Assembly (NCBI GenBank): GCA_032358255.1
Contig: JAULBX010028048.1
Coordinates: forward strand, 1 to 64,000
Reading direction: 5' to 3'
Length of the DNA stretch: 64,000 nt
Source of the DNA: Heterotrichella gracilis
Lineage: Eukaryota > Sar > Xanthophyceae > Tribonematales > Xanthonemataceae
Every line of letters starts with the position of its first letter. Position 1 is the first letter of the stretch. This document shows positions 60,803 to 64,000 of this stretch, in pieces. The position numbers and the translations under genes are program-made. The notes beneath the pieces were generated by a model. That model did no database searches. It saw nothing but the letters and a program-made list of their open reading frames with translations, and was not told the origin of the DNA.

Positions 60803-62696
60803 AATATCCTCCTTCTACAACTTTAAATGATAAACGATGTTCTTTAATGAATTGTTTTTGTTCGTCATAAACGCTTGTTAATTGTAATACTTTTAAAGAA
60901 GGATGATCGTTCAGCTTCAAAAGATCTTCATTGCTAATAGATGGAAGCGCTATGAATTCTAATTTATCAAGTAATTTAAAACACCTAAAATCCCTTTCGC
61001 CATCAAAATAACTCAGCACGGTAAACTTCTTTAATTTCTTATTAAAGATAATGTTCTTTAAACGTGGGCCGGAAAAATTGCTCACAGTTAATTCTTCAAG
61101 ATCTTTGAAGAAAGCAATTTGTTCAAAATCGATTGTTGGATTTCCTAAAGTTAAAACCTTCAAACTCTTAAGTCTGGTGAGGTTCTTCAACTCTACATTC
61201 CAGTTATAATCTAAAGCTAAATTTGTAATTATTCCGTCCTTGAACTGTTGATCCATCCGTTCCATAATAGCTTTATCGCGTAAATTAAAACTTTGCCAGG
61301 TCTCCCCTTTCTCTTCTAAAATAAAATTATAAATACGGGTTGAAAGATTTTTGAATTCATATTGTTTTTGAAAATCAACTGTCTCGTTAAACAGACTTTC
61401 TCTTTTTTCTTTAAAGAATAATTGCGTCAGATCAGGCAAATTAGCATTTGATAAATTAACCAAATAGCCTTTATCTAATGCCTTAAAACTTTTAGCGTTA
61501 GAAATATTATAATCAGAGATCAATTTATCCCAGTTAACAATAGAACAAAGTCCTAAAATTAAGAACCAGGCTTCAAAATTTTGTCTAACCAAATACCAGG
61601 CGCTTTTAGTTTGGTTGATCTTTAAGAATGTAAATAATAAACCCACTAAACTTAATCCTAAAAACACATACACACCAATACGTAAATAGGTTAATTGAAA
61701 TTCGGCTACGTACCAGGAATTTCTTACCATGGCAGATATAACCATTACCGCGCTCTGAAGAATCCAGAAATACACCAATAGTTTTAGCGTTTTAGATTGT
61801 TTATTAAAATTAAGATCACCTTTAAAGAACCACATTATTAACCCAACTGCTATAATAATAGAGAATACCAAACTCCACACTGCGTTATGCACGAAGTCTG
61901 AAAGATAAACTCCCTTTGGTAATTCGTGAGTACCCAATAAATTGGTGAGGTCTAAAGCATTTACTAAAACCAACATCACATTTAATATTCCAAAAAGTGC
62001 AAGAGCTATTACGGTGTTGTTGCTGATCTCTTTTACTTCTGTGCTTTCTGTTGTAGTGTTTTCAAGCGTACGGTTAAATTTTATATCCCACTCTGAAAAT
62101 GCTTTTACTTCTTTATAATAGATCAAGCCATATAAAACTAAAAAGCCCCAAACAGCAAAAAGACACCAGCCAATACTGATCCAGCTTAGATCGATGTTCT
62201 TTGTAAAATCTTTAAATAAAGGATTGGCCTGTTGGTATAATGCAAAGAAAACAATTGCTATTACCAAAGCAATGAAAATACCAAAGTATATTTTACGACT
62301 CTTCTTTTTTTCTGCAGCTACATTTTGTTTCCTTAAATTAATATAGTCTATTATTACAAAAGCAACAGAAGACACCACCGACCCGATACTAAAAGCCAGG
62401 TTAACAATTATGGAATTCTTGTAATTAAAACTCTTGCCCGAAAAAACGAAGAGCGAAAGAACGCATGCAAACACAGATAAATTACTATTGCAATAAAACA
62501 CGGCAAAGCCACACAGGTTAGTAACTGCCGCATAATACCACCATTGCCGTTTCTTAATATTTTCAGGATTAAAATAAGCTACTAAAGAAGTTACCAAACC
62601 GGTAAACAATAAATAGTTTATGCCGGTAGCTTGTTTGTAAAACAAGATGCTGAAAATAATTGCCGAGGCAATCAGTAACCAATCGTTTCTTTTCAT
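60789..62696 (-). CDS. DUF4173-like membrane protein with a leucine-rich tail
   Basis: 635 residues. About 12 transmembrane helices in residues 1-420 (for example LLIASAIIFSILFYKQATG, YLRIGVYVFLGLSLVGLLF), with a DUF4173-like pattern in the middle (GILNVMLVLVNALDLTNLLG, SDFVHNAVWSLVFSIIIA). Residues of about 450-635 form a soluble C-terminal region with leucine-rich-repeat-like spacing: VELKNLTRLKSLKVLTLGN, FKDLEELTVSNFSGPRLKNI, LDKLEFIALPSISNEDLLKL, HPSLKVLQLTSVYDEQ. DUF4173 proteins usually lack this tail. Function unknown. Confidence 0.78.
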   Translation of the reverse strand: MKRNDWLLIASAIIFSILFYKQATGINYLLFTGLVTSLVAYFNPENIKKRQWWYYAAVTNLCGFAVFYCNSNLSVFACVLSLFVFSGKSFNYKNSIIVNLAFSIGSVVSSVAFVIIDYINLRKQNVAAEKKKSRKIYFGIFIALVIAIVFFALYQQANPLFKDFTKNIDLSWISIGWCLFAVWGFLVLYGLIYYKEVKAFSEWDIKFNRTLENTTTESTEVKEISNNTVIALALFGILNVMLVLVNALDLTNLLGTHELPKGVYLSDFVHNAVWSLVFSIIIAVGLIMWFFKGDLNFNKQSKTLKLLVYFWILQSAVMVISAMVRNSWYVAEFQLTYLRIGVYVFLGLSLVGLLFTFLKINQTKSAWYLVRQNFEAWFLILGLCSIVNWDKLISDYNISNAKSFKALDKGYLVNLSNANLPDLTQLFFKEKRESLFNETVDFQKQYEFKNLSTRIYNFILEEKGETWQSFNLRDKAIMERMDQQFKDGIITNLALDYNWNVELKNLTRLKSLKVLTLGNPTIDFEQIAFFKDLEELTVSNFSGPRLKNIIFNKKLKKFTVLSYFDGERDFRCFKLLDKLEFIALPSISNEDLLKLNDHPSLKVLQLTSVYDEQKQFIKEHRLSFKVVEGGYYASR

Positions 62697-62698
62697 TT

Positions 62699-63400
62699 TT
62701 ATTTTTTTAATTTATTTGATAAATACATTGAATAAGCAACAGGAAAAAGCATTAAGAAAAAACCAATAAGAAATAAAGGGTAATTAAATTCTGTGGGCAC
62801 ATAGGTATCAACTTCAGAAAACAAATTCTTATCGGAGCCGATAGACCAACAATCGCCTTTAATATAACAAAGGTAATCCCACATAAAAGAAACAATGCAA
62901 ACAACTGCACCTGAAATTAAAAGCAACCAGAACGGACGTCCCACTTTATAATTTGGTTGTTCATCTACTTTATAAATTATAAATACCGAACCAACGATCA
63001 TTAATAAAGATAACAAGCAGGGCGCCCAAACCGGACCAACCCAGGGCACAGGAATTAAAAATAAAATATCCCAGGTGTTTAATGCTTGCGGCCAACCCAA
63101 ACACACATATAAGAACACATAATAAAAAATATCCCAGATAGCAAAAGCCAAAACAAAATAAGCAAAACGCTGCAGTTTATTTTTGCCGGCCATAATGCCG
63201 CAACCAACGAGCATAATTATTGTAGCTATCTCGCGGAAGAATTCTACCTTGGCAACAAAGGGCGAGATCTGTTTTAAAGGAAATTCAAAACCGCCTTTGT
63301 AGTACAATTCACGCAGGTAAACAACTACTGCGCTTTCCATAAAGCCCATGGCAATTGCAAATAAGCAAACCCATGTAATTAGTTTTTTTGTTGTATGCAT
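62699..63400 (-). CDS. Integral membrane protein, unknown
   Basis: 233 residues with seven or so hydrophobic helices: LITWVCLFAIAMGFMESAVV near residue 7, IATIIMLVGCGIMAG, FAYFVLAFAIWDIFYYVFLY, and a C-terminal FLIGFFLMLFPVAYSMYLS. The first helix carries an E after AMGFM and VVVYLRELYY follows. I do not recognise a family. The next gene starts two bases after its stop, so it is in the operon with the DUF4173-like gene. Confidence 0.7.
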   Translation of the reverse strand: MHTTKKLITWVCLFAIAMGFMESAVVVYLRELYYKGGFEFPLKQISPFVAKVEFFREIATIIMLVGCGIMAGKNKLQRFAYFVLAFAIWDIFYYVFLYVCLGWPQALNTWDILFLIPVPWVGPVWAPCLLSLLMIVGSVFIIYKVDEQPNYKVGRPFWLLLISGAVVCIVSFMWDYLCYIKGDCWSIGSDKNLFSEVDTYVPTEFNYPLFLIGFFLMLFPVAYSMYLSNKLKK

Positions 63401-63401
63401 A

Positions 63402-63872
63402 TTAATTTATTTTATATTTTGATCTTTCTAGCTGACCTATTTTTTTGAAAACGAAATACAAAGGAAAAAACCCTATCAAACCAAAAGAGCAATCTATTAA
63501 TTGATGAAAGAATGGAATACCCCGAATTGGTCCGCAAATAAAAGCCAAAAGAAATACAGCACCGCAGGCTGTCATGGCCACAATTAAATTGGCTTTATAT
63601 CGAACTGGATCAATATAAACCGGGACAAAAAATAGGGCAATAATAATGTGCGCAAAAGCCAGCCAATCGGTACCGTATAAAACTACATCAGGGGTTTGTT
63701 GTACAGCATCGTAAACTGTTTCTATCCATCGGGCTAACGCATCCGGAAAAGAATTTTTGTGTGCAATCAAAAAATCCATTTCTGTTCTTAATGGAAAAGC
63801 TGTAATACCGCTAAGAATAAGTAACACAACAAATACTGTTATGGCAGTTCTTATTTTAGTTACATCCTTCAT
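63402..63872 (-). CDS. Small four-helix membrane protein, unknown
   Basis: 156 residues. Helices near residues 10-28 (ITVFVVLLILSGITAF), 66-85 (WLAFAHIIIALFFVPVYID), 93-112 (LIVAMTACGAVFLLAFICGP) and 125-145 (LIDCSFGLIGFFPLYFVFKKI). No family recognised. Its end lies one base before the start of the next membrane protein gene, and its beginning overlaps a small frame upstream. Confidence 0.68.
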   Translation of the reverse strand: MKDVTKIRTAITVFVVLLILSGITAFPLRTEMDFLIAHKNSFPDALARWIETVYDAVQQTPDVVLYGTDWLAFAHIIIALFFVPVYIDPVRYKANLIVAMTACGAVFLLAFICGPIRGIPFFHQLIDCSFGLIGFFPLYFVFKKIGQLERSKYKIN

Positions 63873-63996
63873 AATTATTTTCTTTTAAATAAATATTCAG
63901 TTCTTGTTTTGGATAATATTGTTTGGCGATCCTGTCTTCCGGCTTTTTATCGAAGATATACAGCCAGGCTAAGAACAACCATTCTAAAGGTTTCAT
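63856..63996 (-). CDS. Possible small or C-terminal reading frame, partial context
   Basis: An open frame of 46 codons from ATG at 63996 gives MKPLEWLFLAWLYIFDKK and ends in NNYEGCN, overlapping the next gene by 17 bases. The overlap and good coding character suggest a real gene, either a tiny membrane protein (residues 4-15 hydrophobic) or the end of a larger one continuing past the window. Confidence 0.5.
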   Translation of the reverse strand: MKPLEWLFLAWLYIFDKKPEDRIAKQYYPKQELNIYLKENNYEGCN

Positions 63997-64000
63997 AAAT

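Overview
This 64 kb window is AT-rich bacterial chromosome from the phylum Bacteroidota. The family is not certain, but the lineage signs are strong: type IX secretion (T9SS) cargo proteins with both type A and type B C-terminal sorting domains, a PorP/SprF protein, a TonB receptor paired with a DUF4249 lipoprotein, an OstA-like protein with an LptF/G permease, Mpl, HemJ, a GIN-domain protein, a short CarB without the allosteric domain, and promoters with the Bacteroidota -7 element TAnnTTTG instead of a purine-rich ribosome site. Gene density is very high and no gene-free stretch exceeds 300 bases. I saw no tRNA, rRNA, CRISPR array, prophage or standard insertion sequence.

Layout. 1-6.8 kb: two large paralogous secreted proteins around a PorP/SprF gene, all leftward. 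6.9-12.4 kb: DUF58, a zinc-ribbon membrane protein, a glycosyltransferase, kdsA and mpl (envelope synthesis). 12.4-13.7 kb: an AAA ATPase gene bracketed by related palindromes, the best candidate for an undescribed element. 13.7-17.5 kb: TonB receptor, DUF4249 lipoprotein and a thioesterase, closed by a clear terminator. 17.5-19.6 kb: a seven-repeat PKD protein. 19.8-31.9 kb: mostly housekeeping (SIMPL, SRPBCC, pyrE, NUDIX, RRM, carB, glutathione peroxidase, rsmE, AcpH, cbpA/cbpM, YitT, hemJ-like, thioesterase).

31.9-42 kb is an envelope-polysaccharide region. LptF/G permease, a GT4, a GT2 and an OstA-like protein overlap one another in one leftward operon. A DPM1-like GT2 with a pRiA4b ORF-3 protein lies rightward. 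A second leftward operon encodes a methyltransferase, a GT4 and a flippase. 42.5-48.6 kb holds a giant SBBP-repeat T9SS protein, an acyltransferase and a GIN/beta-barrel protein. 48.8-51.8 kb is regulatory: an HMA-AraC fusion regulator with direct repeats upstream, and an ECF sigma factor with its membrane partner. The sigma operon and the GIN/beta-barrel gene share an ECF-type promoter signature, so they probably form one envelope-response regulon.

51.9-59.7 kb: MgtC, kynurenine 3-monooxygenase, DUF1801/YdeI, tilS, two orphans, cdsA, MarC and a polysaccharide-deacetylase-like protein. 59.8-64 kb: a leftward operon of overlapping membrane-protein genes (two orphans, a DUF4173-like protein with a leucine-rich tail, DUF1361, DgkA).

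Many starts are TTG or GTG coupled to the preceding stop, or sit immediately after a -7 element, suggesting leaderless mRNAs. No searches were possible, so names rest on motifs and family memory.
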